NCBI GenBank assembly: GCA_024397995.1
Contig: CP073746.1
Location: 3,160,001-3,224,000, forward strand
DNA: 64,000 bases
Direction: 5' to 3'
Source of the DNA: a bacterium SCSIO 12827
GTDB taxonomy: Bacteria > Pseudomonadota > Alphaproteobacteria > Rhodospirillales > Casp-alpha2
Both the position numbers and the translations under genes were made by a program. Below are positions 56,370-64,000 of the stretch, one piece after another (position 1 is the stretch's first letter; each line of letters begins with the position of its first letter). The notes below the pieces were generated by a model. That model did not search any database, had not been told where the DNA came from, and saw only the letters and a program-made list of their open reading frames with translations.

Positions 56370-58574
56370 ATGAACGCTCCCCAGAATTCCCCGGAAATCA
56401 CGCCTGAAATCGTCGCCGAGCACGGCCTGAGCCCTGCCGAGTACGAAAAGGTTCTGGAAATCCTCGGCCGCGCGCCGAACCTGACGGAACTGGGCATCTT
56501 TTCCGTCATGTGGTCGGAGCATTGCTCCTACAAATCCTCGAAAAAATGGCTGAAAACCTTGCCGACCGAAGGCAAGCGCGTGATCTGCGGTCCCGGCGAG
56601 AACGCAGGCGTGGTCGACATCGGCGACGGCCAGGCCGCCATCTTCAAGATGGAAAGCCATAACCACCCCAGCTTCATCGAACCCTATCAAGGGGCGGCGA
56701 CAGGCGTGGGCGGCATTCTGCGCGACGTGTTCACCATGGGCGCCAGGCCCGTGGCCAACCTGAACGCGCTGCGTTTCGGATCGCCCGATCACCCCAAGAC
56801 CCGCCACCTTGTCGCGGGCGTCGTTGCCGGGGTCGGCGGCTACGGCAACTGCGTCGGCGTGCCGACCGTGGGCGGCGAATGCGAATTCCACCCGGGCTAC
56901 AACGGCAACATCCTGGTCAATGCTATGACCGTGGGCGTCGCCGACCAGGACAAGATTTTCTATTCCGCCGCCACGGGCATCGGCAATCCGATCATCTATG
57001 TGGGCTCCAAGACCGGTCGCGACGGCATCCACGGGGCGACCATGGCCTCGGCCGAATTCACGGATGATTCCGATGAAAAGCGCCCGACCGTTCAGGTCGG
57101 CGACCCGTTCACGGAAAAGCTGCTGATCGAAGCCTGCCTAGAGTTGATGGCCACGGACATGATCGTCGCCATCCAGGACATGGGGGCGGCAGGGCTGACC
57201 TCAAGCAGCTTCGAGATGGCGTCCAAGGGCGGCACCGGGGTCGAACTCGACCTGGATCAGGTGCCGCAGCGCGAACAGGGTATGACGGCCTACGAGATGA
57301 TGCTGTCGGAAAGCCAGGAGCGCATGCTCATGGTACTGAAGCCCGGGCGCGAGAACGACGCCCGCAAGATTTTCGACAAGTGGGAACTGGACTTTGCCGT
57401 GGTCGGCAAGCTGACCGACACGGGCCATATGGTGCTGCGTCACAAGGGAGAGATCGTCGCCGATCTGCCCATCGACCCGCTGGCCTTGGCCAGTCCCGAA
57501 TACGACCGACCCTGGGTGCCGACGCCGAAACAGGCGGAGATTACCCACGGCGACCTAAAAAAAGACATCGCCCCCTTGGACGCCCTCAAGACCCTGATGG
57601 GCTGCCCCCATCTGGCGTCCAAACGCTGGATCTGGGAACAGTACGACCACATGGTCATGGGCGACACGATCGGGCGGCCCGGCGGCGATGCCGGGGTGGT
57701 CCGCGTGCACGGCACCAAGAAGGCGCTGGCCATGACCTCCGATTGCACGCCCCGTTATTGCCTGGCCGACCCCGTCGAGGGCGGCCGCCAGGCCGTGGCC
57801 GAAGCCTGGCGCAACCTGGTTGCCGTCGGCGCCAAGCCCATCGCCATCACCGACAACATGAACTTCGGCAATCCGGAACGCCCGGAAATCATGGGCCAGT
57901 TCGTGGGCTGCGTCGAAGGCATCCGCGAGGCCTGCGTGGCGCTCGACTTCCCCGTCGTCTCGGGCAACGTGTCGCTGTACAACGAAACCAACGGCACGGG
58001 CATTCCCCCGACGCCGACCATCGGCGGCGTCGGCCTGTTGCAGGACGCGGCCAAGCGGGTCAGTGCCGCCCTTCCGGGCGAAGGACAAACCCTGGTTCTG
58101 ATCGGTGCGACCAAGGGGCATCTGGGCCAATCACTGTATCTGCGCGAGATCGAGGGCCGCGAGGCCGGATCCCCGCCCCCGGTCAATCTGGGGATTGAGC
58201 GGCGCACCGGCGATTTCGTGCGCTCGCTGATCGAAACGGGACAGATCACCGCCTGCCATGACCTGTCCGACGGCGGGCTGCTGGTGGCGCTGGCGGAAAT
58301 GGCGCTCTCGGGTGACCTGGGCGCCCAGATCACCCTGCCTGACGGCGTCAATACCACCGCCTTCCTGTTCGGCGAGGACCAGGGACGCTATCTGGTCACC
58401 ACCAGCGACGCGGCGCAGATTGCCGCCGCCGCCCGCGACACGGGCGTACCGGCGTTGGTCCTCGGCACCTGCGGCGGCGGCGAGATCATCGTTGACGGCC
58501 ATGGCGGGATTGCCTTGGCGGACCTGCGAACCGTCCATGAAAGCTGGATGCCGGCCTATATGGCTCAGCCCTAA
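56370..58574 (+). CDS. purL: phosphoribosylformylglycinamidine synthase subunit PurL
   Basis: A 734-residue small-type PurL, the ATP-dependent synthase subunit of the PurLQS complex. Visible segments: [45 protein letters not shown], the [18 protein letters not shown] loop and [16 protein letters not shown]. Length fits the three-part enzyme, not the long PurL. It is separated from purQ by 5.5 kb but is followed by bolA and grxD, the usual alphaproteobacterial order. Confidence 0.97.
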   Translation: MNAPQNSPEITPEIVAEHGLSPAEYEKVLEILGRAPNLTELGIFSVMWSEHCSYKSSKKWLKTLPTEGKRVICGPGENAGVVDIGDGQAAIFKMESHNHPSFIEPYQGAATGVGGILRDVFTMGARPVANLNALRFGSPDHPKTRHLVAGVVAGVGGYGNCVGVPTVGGECEFHPGYNGNILVNAMTVGVADQDKIFYSAATGIGNPIIYVGSKTGRDGIHGATMASAEFTDDSDEKRPTVQVGDPFTEKLLIEACLELMATDMIVAIQDMGAAGLTSSSFEMASKGGTGVELDLDQVPQREQGMTAYEMMLSESQERMLMVLKPGRENDARKIFDKWELDFAVVGKLTDTGHMVLRHKGEIVADLPIDPLALASPEYDRPWVPTPKQAEITHGDLKKDIAPLDALKTLMGCPHLASKRWIWEQYDHMVMGDTIGRPGGDAGVVRVHGTKKALAMTSDCTPRYCLADPVEGGRQAVAEAWRNLVAVGAKPIAITDNMNFGNPERPEIMGQFVGCVEGIREACVALDFPVVSGNVSLYNETNGTGIPPTPTIGGVGLLQDAAKRVSAALPGEGQTLVLIGATKGHLGQSLYLREIEGREAGSPPPVNLGIERRTGDFVRSLIETGQITACHDLSDGGLLVALAEMALSGDLGAQITLPDGVNTTAFLFGEDQGRYLVTTSDAAQIAAAARDTGVPALVLGTCGGGEIIVDGHGGIALADLRTVHESWMPAYMAQP

Positions 58575-58674
58575 GGCTGCGGCGGCGGAATTTCCGCACA
58601 CTCGGACTGTTGACCTTGGGCCGCAGGCACGCCATATCTTCACCCAATGGATTGCTGAATTTGGGGACCCAACC

Positions 58675-58911
58675 ATGGCCATGGCCGCAGGCGAGATCGA
58701 AACGCTTATCCGGGAAGGAATTCCGGGCGCGGAAGTGACCATTGAAGACCTGCGCGGTGACGGGGATCATTACCTCGCCGTCGTGGTGTCCGAAGCCTTC
58801 CGGGGCAAATCCCGCGTTCAGCAGCACCAGATGGTCTATCAGGCGCTTCAGGGCCGCATGGGCAACGAACTGCACGCCCTTGCCCTGCAGACATCGGCCC
58901 CGGCCGGCTGA
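58675..58911 (+). CDS. BolA/IbaG family protein
   Basis: A 78-residue BolA-family protein. The AEVTIEDLRGDGDHYLAVVVSEAFRGKSRVQQHQMVYQALQGRMGNELHALALQT sequence carries the BolA fold, including the conserved His in VQQHQMVY. The family binds [2Fe-2S] clusters jointly with CGFS glutaredoxins. Its partner gene, grxD, follows 65 bases downstream, so a BolA-Grx4 complex is expected. Acts in iron sensing or Fe-S delivery in the cytoplasm. Confidence 0.9.
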   Translation: MAMAAGEIETLIREGIPGAEVTIEDLRGDGDHYLAVVVSEAFRGKSRVQQHQMVYQALQGRMGNELHALALQTSAPAG

Positions 58912-58976
58912 ACTTCAGGCCGTCTCAGGAGATTCGCCCGGAAATTTTACGCCGGGCCCAACGAAAGGACACACAG

Positions 58977-59312
58977 ATGAGCGAGAATCCCGTTTTCGCC
59001 CAGATCAAGCAGGAAGTAGACGACAACGACGTGGTGCTGTTCATGAAGGGCACGCCCATGTTCCCGCAGTGCGGTTTTTCCGCCGCCGTGGTGCAGGCGC
59101 TGTCGACCATCGGCGTCAAGTTCAAGGGCGTCAACGTCCTGGACGACATGGAGATTCGCGAGGGCATCAAGGCCTACACCAACTGGCCGACCATCCCCCA
59201 GCTTTACGTGAAGGGCGAATTCGTCGGCGGCTGCGACATCATCCGGGAAATGTATGAAACCGGCGAGCTGAAGCAGCTGTTGGACGAAAAAGGCATTGAA
59301 AACGCCGCTTGA
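58977..59312 (+). CDS. grxD: monothiol glutaredoxin (Grx4 type)
   Basis: A 111-residue CGFS glutaredoxin. MFPQCGFSAAVVQAL holds the CGFS motif, YTNWPTIPQLYVKGEFVGGCDI provides the cis-proline and glutathione-binding part. Homodimers or heterodimers with BolA carry a [2Fe-2S] cluster. The preceding bolA gene and the strong terminator downstream mark it as the end of the purL operon. Confidence 0.95.
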   Translation: MSENPVFAQIKQEVDDNDVVLFMKGTPMFPQCGFSAAVVQALSTIGVKFKGVNVLDDMEIREGIKAYTNWPTIPQLYVKGEFVGGCDIIREMYETGELKQLLDEKGIENAA

Positions 59313-59386
59313 ATTTCGTCTTATTTGTTCGGGTTTAATCACCCCATAAAAATGAGGCCCCCGAGTTTCCAGGGAGGGCTTGAGGG

Positions 59387-59413
59387 AAGGGCCGCCGTTT
59401 GGCGGTCCTTTTC
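59387..59413 (+). terminator. intrinsic terminator of purL-bolA-grxD
   Basis: AAGGGCCGCC-GTTT-GGCGGTCCTT pairs over 10 bp (one G-T), with a short run of Ts continuing after the stem. It lies 74 bases after the grxD stop. Confidence 0.85.
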
Positions 59414-59451
59414 GTTTGGGTATCCATTCGCGGCTCTCGGGGCCCGCCCAG

Positions 59452-59550
59452 CTAAAAATCGTTATTTTGTCATTCAAATTTAAATTAATCGTATTTATCG
59501 ATTTAATTTAATCAGTAAATTCATTTTAATAGTCATTCGCATTTGGCTAT
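59452..59550. promoter_or_regulatory. AT-rich control region upstream of ahpC
   Basis: About 100 bases of very AT-rich DNA sit between the grxD terminator and ahpC. Inside is an imperfect dyad, AAATTAATCG and CGATTTAATT, around a TATTTAT loop (59481-59512). The stretch is unlike the rest of the window and most likely holds the ahpC promoter and peroxide- or iron-responsive sites; a partial ATAG...CTAT pair (59529-59550) does not fit the OxyR spacing well. No precise site is claimed. Confidence 0.45.
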
Positions 59551-59589
59551 CTAGGGGGTGTACCAACAACACCAACCAACGGAGCCGAT

Positions 59590-60153
59590 ATGTCTCTCAT
59601 CAATACCGAAATGAAGCCGTTCAAGGCCGAAGCCTTCAAGGACGGCAAGTTCGTCACCGTCACCGATGCCGACGTGAAAGACAAATGGGCCGTCTTCTTC
59701 TTCTATCCGGCCGACTTCACCTTCGTCTGCCCGACCGAGCTCGAAGACCTGGCCGACAATTACGCCGAATTCCAGAAGATGGGCGTCGAGATCTATTCGG
59801 TCTCCACCGACACCCATTTCTCGCACAAGGCTTGGCATGATTCCTCGCCCGCCATCGGCAAGATCGCCTTCCCCATGGTCGGCGATCCGACCGGCACCAT
59901 CACCCGCAACTTCGAGGTGATGCGTGAAGGCCAGGGCCTCGCCGACCGCGGCACCTTCGTGGTCGACCCGGACGGTGTGATCCAGATCGTCGAGGTGACC
60001 TCCGAAGGCGTCGGCCGCAACGCGACCGAGCTTCTGCGCAAGATCAAGGCCGCCCAGTACGTGCGCGCCCATCCGGATGAAGTCTGCCCTGCGAAATGGG
60101 AAGAAGGCGCCGAAACGCTGGCCCCCTCCCTGCAGCTGGTCGGCAAGATCTAA
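59590..60153 (+). CDS. ahpC: alkyl hydroperoxide reductase subunit C (peroxiredoxin)
   Basis: A 187-residue typical 2-Cys peroxiredoxin. The peroxidatic Cys is in [17 protein letters not shown] and the resolving Cys in [10 protein letters not shown]. It reduces hydrogen peroxide and organic peroxides, recharged by AhpF. The next gene is ahpF. AT-rich DNA upstream probably contains its promoter. No oxyR is in view. Confidence 0.97.
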   Translation: MSLINTEMKPFKAEAFKDGKFVTVTDADVKDKWAVFFFYPADFTFVCPTELEDLADNYAEFQKMGVEIYSVSTDTHFSHKAWHDSSPAIGKIAFPMVGDPTGTITRNFEVMREGQGLADRGTFVVDPDGVIQIVEVTSEGVGRNATELLRKIKAAQYVRAHPDEVCPAKWEEGAETLAPSLQLVGKI

Positions 60154-60275
60154 GCCCGACCCGGCAAGCGGGCGCGTCTCCCTTCTCCTCCCTGGGGCGA
60201 CGCGCCCCGTCCGCCGGACCCCGCGACACGAAGAAACGACCCCAGACGAAAATTCAAAGAACGAAAGACAGGACC

Positions 60276-61865
60276 ATGTTGGACGATACCCTGAAGACCC
60301 AGCTGAAAGGCTATCTGGAGAACCTACGCGCGCCCATCGAGCTCGTCGCGACCCTGAACGACGCCAAGGCGTCAGGGGACCTGGAAACCCTGCTGGGCGA
60401 CATCGCCCAATTGTCGGACAAAGTCTCCTGGCGGCGCGCCGAAGGTGCGGAAGCCGACGACCGCGTGCCGTCCTTCACGATCCTGCGCGGCGGCGTGGAA
60501 ACGGGCCTGCGCTTCGCCGGTATCCCGCTGGGCCACGAATTCACGTCCCTGGTGCTGGCCCTGCTGCATTCGGGCGGCCACCCGCCCAAGGTCGCACCCG
60601 AGGTTCTGGAACAGGTCAAGGGCCTGAGTGGTGAGTTCCATTTCGAAACCTATTTCTCCCTGTCCTGCCAGAACTGCCCCGACGTGGTCCAGGCGCTGAA
60701 CGTCATGGCAGTGTTCAACCCAGGCGTCACCCATGTCGCCATCGACGGCGGCCTGTTCAAGGACGAGGTCGAGGCCCGCAAGGTCATGGCCGTGCCCTCG
60801 GTCTACCTGAACGGCGAGCCCTTCGCCCAGGGCCGCATGGAACTGGAACAGATCCTGGCCAAGTTGGACACGGGGGCCGCAGACCGCGCCGCCGAAGCCA
60901 TCGACGCCAAGGACCCGTTCGACATGCTGATTGTCGGCGGTGGGCCGGCCGGTGCCGCGGCCGCGGTCTATGCCGCGCGCAAGGGCATCCGCACGGGCGT
61001 TGCGTCGGAACGGTTCGGCGGCCAGGTGCTGGACACCATGGCCATCGAGAACTTCATCTCCGTGCCGCATACGGAAGGCCCCGCCCTGGCGGCGTCACTG
61101 GAGGCCCATGTGCGGGATTACGACGTCGACATCATGAACCTGCAGCGCGCGACGGCCCTGACCCCCGCCACGCAGCCGGGCGGCCTGCACCGGATCACCC
61201 TGGAAAGCGGCGCCACGCTGGACGCCCGGTCGATCGTGCTGAGCCCGGGAGCCCGCTGGCGGCAGATGAACGTGCCCGGTGAGGACGAATACCGCAACCG
61301 TGGTGTCGCCTACTGCCCGCACTGCGACGGCCCCCTGTTCAAGGGCAAGCGCGTGGCCGTGATCGGCGGCGGCAACTCGGGCGTAGAAGCGGCGATCGAC
61401 CTTGCCGGGATCGTCGCCCATGTCACCCTGATCGAGTTCGACAAGCAACTGCGGGCGGACGAGGTCCTGCAACGCAAATTGCGCAGCCTGAACAACGTCA
61501 CCGTCATCACCCAGGCCCTGACCACGGAAGTGCGGGGCGACGGCGGCAAGGTCACCGGCCTGACATATCAGGACCGGGCGACCGAGCAGGCGCACACGAT
61601 CGAACTGGAAGGCATCTTCGTGCAGATCGGCCTGGTGCCCAATACGGAATGGCTGAAGGGTGCGCTGGACCTGAGCCCGCGCGGCGAAATCGAGGTCAAC
61701 CAGCGGGGCGAGACCTCCGTCCCCGGCATCTTCGCCGCCGGCGACGCGACGACCACGCCGCACAAGCAGATCATCATCGCCATGGGCGAAGGGGCGAAAT
61801 CAGCCCTCTCCGCCTTCGATTACCTGATCCGCCAGGCGCCCGCCGAAGAAGCGGCCGCAGCCTGA
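60276..61865 (+). CDS. ahpF: alkyl hydroperoxide reductase subunit F
   Basis: A 529-residue FAD enzyme that transfers electrons from NADH to AhpC. The N-terminal tandem thioredoxin-like domain carries LSCQNCPDV. The FAD domain has [20 protein letters not shown], the redox CPHC is in [11 protein letters not shown], and [26 protein letters not shown] closes the fold. The ATG at 60276 is 122 bases after ahpC, and the longer reading to 60096 would overlap ahpC. Confidence 0.97.
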   Translation: MLDDTLKTQLKGYLENLRAPIELVATLNDAKASGDLETLLGDIAQLSDKVSWRRAEGAEADDRVPSFTILRGGVETGLRFAGIPLGHEFTSLVLALLHSGGHPPKVAPEVLEQVKGLSGEFHFETYFSLSCQNCPDVVQALNVMAVFNPGVTHVAIDGGLFKDEVEARKVMAVPSVYLNGEPFAQGRMELEQILAKLDTGAADRAAEAIDAKDPFDMLIVGGGPAGAAAAVYAARKGIRTGVASERFGGQVLDTMAIENFISVPHTEGPALAASLEAHVRDYDVDIMNLQRATALTPATQPGGLHRITLESGATLDARSIVLSPGARWRQMNVPGEDEYRNRGVAYCPHCDGPLFKGKRVAVIGGGNSGVEAAIDLAGIVAHVTLIEFDKQLRADEVLQRKLRSLNNVTVITQALTTEVRGDGGKVTGLTYQDRATEQAHTIELEGIFVQIGLVPNTEWLKGALDLSPRGEIEVNQRGETSVPGIFAAGDATTTPHKQIIIAMGEGAKSALSAFDYLIRQAPAEEAAAA

Positions 61866-61874
61866 CCCAATGGC

Positions 61875-61901
61875 CCGCCGCCCCCTGCTCCGGGGCGGCG
61901 G
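61875..61901. terminator. hairpin between convergent ahpF and SnoaL-like genes
   Basis: CCGCCGCCCC and GGGGCGGCGG pair over 10 bp with a seven-base loop in the 45-base gap between the two stops. There is no T run, so it may act in both directions as a weak terminator. Confidence 0.5.
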
Positions 61902-61910
61902 CGCCCACGG

Positions 61911-62327
61911 TCACGCCCAAGCGCTTTCCGTCAGGCCCAATTGACGCTTCAGGCCGTCAATATCACCCAGCACCCAGAGGCGCTGAATCTGATCCTCCGA
62001 TATCTCGAAGAACGCTGCGCCCATCCAGTGCAGCGTTCTTCCCGTGGCCGGCACCCCGAAGAAGTCGTCCTGATGGACGCCTTCAAAGTACATCTGAGCG
62101 GCGATACGTCCCCCTGCCGCCACCATGTCGCGGATGGTGCAGGTATAGCCGCCGAGCGCTTTGTGAACGCCTTTGTTGTAATCAATGAAGCCCTCGACGC
62201 CCTGACGTTCATCGTCGAGGGAGCCGCGGAATTTAAAGTCCTTGGCGATGATGCGCCTTGCCTGGTCGTAATCCCGGCGGTTCCATACATCGGCATAGAA
62301 ACTTTCGACGATTTCGGTTGGTGTCAT
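61911..62327 (-). CDS. SnoaL-like polyketide cyclase / ester cyclase family protein
   Basis: A 138-residue NTF2-like fold protein. EIVESFYADVWNRRDYDQARRIIAKDFKFRGS and the FFGVPATGRTLHWMGAAFFEISEDQIQRLWVLGD half are typical SnoaL-type. Most such proteins act on unknown small molecules, and there are no biosynthetic genes nearby to suggest one. AAGGAAA precedes the ATG at 62327. It lies downstream of rpsD on the same strand but behind the terminator at 62359-62386. Confidence 0.85.
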   Translation of the reverse strand: MTPTEIVESFYADVWNRRDYDQARRIIAKDFKFRGSLDDERQGVEGFIDYNKGVHKALGGYTCTIRDMVAAGGRIAAQMYFEGVHQDDFFGVPATGRTLHWMGAAFFEISEDQIQRLWVLGDIDGLKRQLGLTESAWA

Positions 62328-62358
62328 GGCTGGTTTCCTTCCCGTTCCCAAGCAACAA

Positions 62359-62386
62359 AAAAGGGGCACCCGATGGTGCCCCTTTT
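62359..62386. terminator. strong bidirectional terminator after rpsD
   Basis: A perfect 12-bp inverted repeat, AAAAGGGGCACC-CGAT-GGTGCCCCTTTT, gives a GC-rich stem with a T run on either strand. On the minus strand it ends rpsD, 38 bases after its stop. Confidence 0.92.
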
Positions 62387-62423
62387 CCGGCGCGGAGAAA
62401 ACCGCGCCAATCCGTGAATCCCC

Positions 62424-63038
62424 TTAGCGGGAATAGAATTCGATGACCAGGTTCGGTTCCATCTGAACCGGATAGGGCACATCGGCCAGCTTCGGCGTGC
62501 GCAGGAAGGTACCGGCCAATTTCTTGTGGTTCACTTCCATGTAGTCGGGCACGTCGCGTTCGGACGATTCGATGGCCAGCAGCACCAGGGGCATTTCCCG
62601 GGACTTGTCCTTGACCTCGATAAGATCGCCTTCGCTGACCTGATAGGAGGAGATGTTGACCTTCTTGCCGTTCACCTTCACATGGCCGTGGTTGATGAAC
62701 TGGCGAGCGGAGAACACCGTCGGCACGAATTTCATGCGATAGACGACGGCGTCCAGGCGGCGCTCCAGCAAGCCGATCAGGTTTTCCGAGGTGTCACCCT
62801 TGCGGCGCGAGGCTTCGGCGTAATACTTGCGGAACTTCTTTTCCGAGATATTGCCGTAGTAGCCCTTCAGCTTCTGTTTGGCCATCAGCTGGGTGCCGAA
62901 GTCGGACGGCTTCTTGCGCCGCTGACCATGCTGGCCGGGGCCGTATTCGCGGGTGTTGACGGGGCTTTTCGGGCGACCCCAAAGGTTTTCGCCCAAGCGG
63001 CGGTTAATCTTGTACTTCGAGGCAAGACGCTTCGACAT
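62424..63038 (-). CDS. rpsD: 30S ribosomal protein S4
   Basis: A 204-residue S4, an early 16S rRNA-binding protein. [42 protein letters not shown] and the S4 RNA-binding domain ([44 protein letters not shown]) are typical. It is a single-gene unit here, away from the main ribosomal operons, as in many alphaproteobacteria, with its own promoter and terminator. In enterics S4 represses its own operon; that is not shown here. Confidence 0.98.
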   Translation of the reverse strand: MSKRLASKYKINRRLGENLWGRPKSPVNTREYGPGQHGQRRKKPSDFGTQLMAKQKLKGYYGNISEKKFRKYYAEASRRKGDTSENLIGLLERRLDAVVYRMKFVPTVFSARQFINHGHVKVNGKKVNISSYQVSEGDLIEVKDKSREMPLVLLAIESSERDVPDYMEVNHKKLAGTFLRTPKLADVPYPVQMEPNLVIEFYSR

Positions 63039-63203
63039 GACTTATCAGTCCTTTTTGCTTTGCCGGCGGCCGGTTTTTATCGCCGCGGCGGTCTACGTTG
63101 TCCCGGTAGGCCTTGATCCCTCCCTGGCCCTTGTGGGCTTCAGGAGGGGGCGGGATGGGCCCGATATGCAGCGACATCCACGTTCCCGGAAAGGAAGCGC
63201 GGG

Positions 63204-63231
63204 AGTATAGGCATTACGCCCCCTTTGTCAA
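63204..63231 (-). promoter_or_regulatory. near-consensus sigma-70 promoter of rpsD
   Basis: On the minus strand: TTGACA, a 16-base spacer, TATACT. The -35 is perfect and the -10 differs by one base. It predicts a leader of about 160 bases before rpsD, long enough for regulation by S4, though no S4-binding pseudoknot was recognised. Confidence 0.8.
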
Positions 63232-63328
63232 CGCATGTGGCGGATTTCCGCGCCCTGTACCCGTTTTCTCCCGGCGGGCGGTTGCGGGGTGCCGCCCGGT
63301 CCTCTACCTTGGCCAGGATCACGGCACG

Positions 63329-63334
63329 TATAAT
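63329..63334 (+). promoter_or_regulatory. TATAAT -10 element upstream of the ABC ATPase gene
   Basis: A perfect TATAAT lies 35 bases before the TTG start. No matching -35 box is seen at 16-18 bases (TTGGCC occurs at 14), so the promoter may depend on an activator. Confidence 0.4.
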
Positions 63335-63369
63335 GTTTTAACCGCGGAAACAGACCGTACGGATCGGTA

Positions 63370-64000
63370 TTGAATATTCAACGCAGCAGCGAACCGACAG
63401 AGACAATTGCCCCCGCCACCGGCGGCACGGGCGCCAGTGTCCGCTTTGAGAACGTTCAGAAGAGCTATGACGGCGAAACCCTGGTCATCAAGGATCTGAA
63501 CCTGGACATCGCCCGGGGCGAATTCCTGACCATGCTGGGACCATCGGGATCGGGCAAGACGACCTCCCTGATGATGCTGGCCGGGTTCGAGCCTGCGACC
63601 CACGGCGAAATCTACCTGAACGACCAGCCCATCAACGCCGTACCGCCCCACAAGCGGGGCATCGGGATGGTGTTCCAGAACTACGCCCTGTTCCCGCATA
63701 TGACCGTGGCGGAAAACCTGGCTTTCCCCTTAAGCGTGCGCAAGATGCCCAAGGCCGAGATCGCGGCCAAGGTCGCCCGCGCGCTGGAGATGGTCGAACT
63801 GCCCGATTTCGGCAGCCGCCGCCCGGCGCAACTGTCCGGCGGCCAGCAGCAGCGCGTGGCCGTCGCCCGTGCCCTGGTGTTCGAGCCGGACCTGATCCTG
63901 ATGGACGAGCCCCTGGGCGCGTTGGACAAGCAGCTGCGCGAGCAAATGCAGTACGAGATCAAGCATATCCACGACAATTTGGGCGTCACCGTGGTCTATG
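63370..64000 (+). CDS. ABC transporter ATP-binding protein, PotA-like; 3' end outside the window
   Basis: The frame starts at TTG 63370 and is open to the window edge (about 210 residues). All ABC ATPase motifs are visible: Walker [10 protein letters not shown] near residue 58, Q-loop [15 protein letters not shown], signature LSGGQQQRV and Walker [13 protein letters not shown]. The sequence is of the spermidine/putrescine (PotA) and related polyamine, iron or sulfate importer ATPases. Permease and binding-protein genes would lie downstream. TTG is assigned because a stop (TAA, 63331) lies just upstream in frame and no ATG or GTG follows before the domain. Confidence 0.88.
   Translation, partial: MNIQRSSEPTETIAPATGGTGASVRFENVQKSYDGETLVIKDLNLDIARGEFLTMLGPSGSGKTTSLMMLAGFEPATHGEIYLNDQPINAVPPHKRGIGMVFQNYALFPHMTVAENLAFPLSVRKMPKAEIAAKVARALEMVELPDFGSRRPAQLSGGQQQRVAVARALVFEPDLILMDEPLGALDKQLREQMQYEIKHIHDNLGVTVVY

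Larger units (their letters stand above)
63039..63369. other. divergent control region between rpsD and the ABC ATPase gene
   Basis: Contains no gene that I can support. It holds the rpsD promoter (63204-63231, minus strand), about 160 bases of rpsD leader, and the -10 element of the rightward ABC gene (63329-63334). Confidence 0.7.

Noticed and set aside
59529-59550. ATAG...CTAT upstream of ahpC as an OxyR site
   Set aside because: The spacing does not match the OxyR half-site (ATAG, 7 bases, CTAT), so it is not called.

Overview
The window is GC-rich chromosomal DNA from an alphaproteobacterium, most probably a member of the Rhodospirillales or a close relative. The evidence is the set of family markers: the FlaF regulator beside a short flagellin, a DUF1476 protein (the alphaproteobacterial F1-ATPase inhibitor zeta), DUF1178 and DUF4167 proteins, purS/purQ/purL with bolA and a CGFS glutaredoxin downstream, and a clpB/DUF4167/prmC/prfA/hemA/hisS/ispG/rodZ/ptsP/lysC order. 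I see no rRNA, tRNA, CRISPR array, insertion sequence or integrase. The species is not determinable from sequence reading alone.

Layout. 1-4.2 kb: the 3' part of an M23 peptidase gene, an alpha/beta hydrolase, an ABM-domain protein, then flaF and flagellin, and a methyltransferase. 4.2-20.2 kb: a long run of housekeeping genes, nearly all on the minus strand (lysC, ptsP, rodZ-like, ispG, hisS, hemA, prfA, prmC, DUF4167, clpB), covering cell shape, isoprenoid and haem precursors, translation termination, stress and PTS-Ntr control. 20.3-24.2 kb: ubiG, a sensor histidine kinase, a beta-hydroxyacid dehydrogenase and DUF1178. 24.3-30.0 kb: an accessory stretch with a small methyltransferase, an unusual permuted NlpC/P60-type protein, a LysR regulator divergent from a TauD/TfdA dioxygenase, a secreted protein of unknown function and an OmpA-type protein.

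30.1-36.7 kb: nitrilase-family amidase, grxC and comF divergent from a NDUFAF5/BioC-like methyltransferase, then sfsA, map, radC and a putative cyclic-nucleotide-gated K+ channel. 36.7-43.5 kb: DUF2062, a class III nucleotide cyclase, an MFS transporter, a flavin reductase, several unknown genes, a low-GC islet with one two-TM protein, and a CBS-pair protein. 43.5-46.0 kb: a COG4091-type oxidoreductase behind an acid-ceramidase/NAAA-like hydrolase. 46.1-58.9 kb: purine biosynthesis (purB, purC, purS, purQ, purL) with DUF1476 and NRDE genes. A 5.4 kb block (TrkH-like transporter, PilZ, MmgE/PrpD, TauD-like oxygenase, rhomboid) separates purQ from purL. 58.7-64 kb: bolA and grxD, ahpC and ahpF behind an AT-rich control region, a SnoaL-like protein, rpsD with a near-consensus promoter and a strong terminator, and the start of a PotA-like ABC ATPase that runs off the end.

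The most interesting leads are the cyclase/channel neighbourhood (a possible cAMP- or cGMP-gated K+ response), the orphan permuted-papain-fold protein at 24.96-26.09 kb, the insertion that splits the purine operon and carries a perfect GntR-like palindrome, and the low-GC membrane protein at 42.1 kb. None of them amounts to a demonstrated new system.
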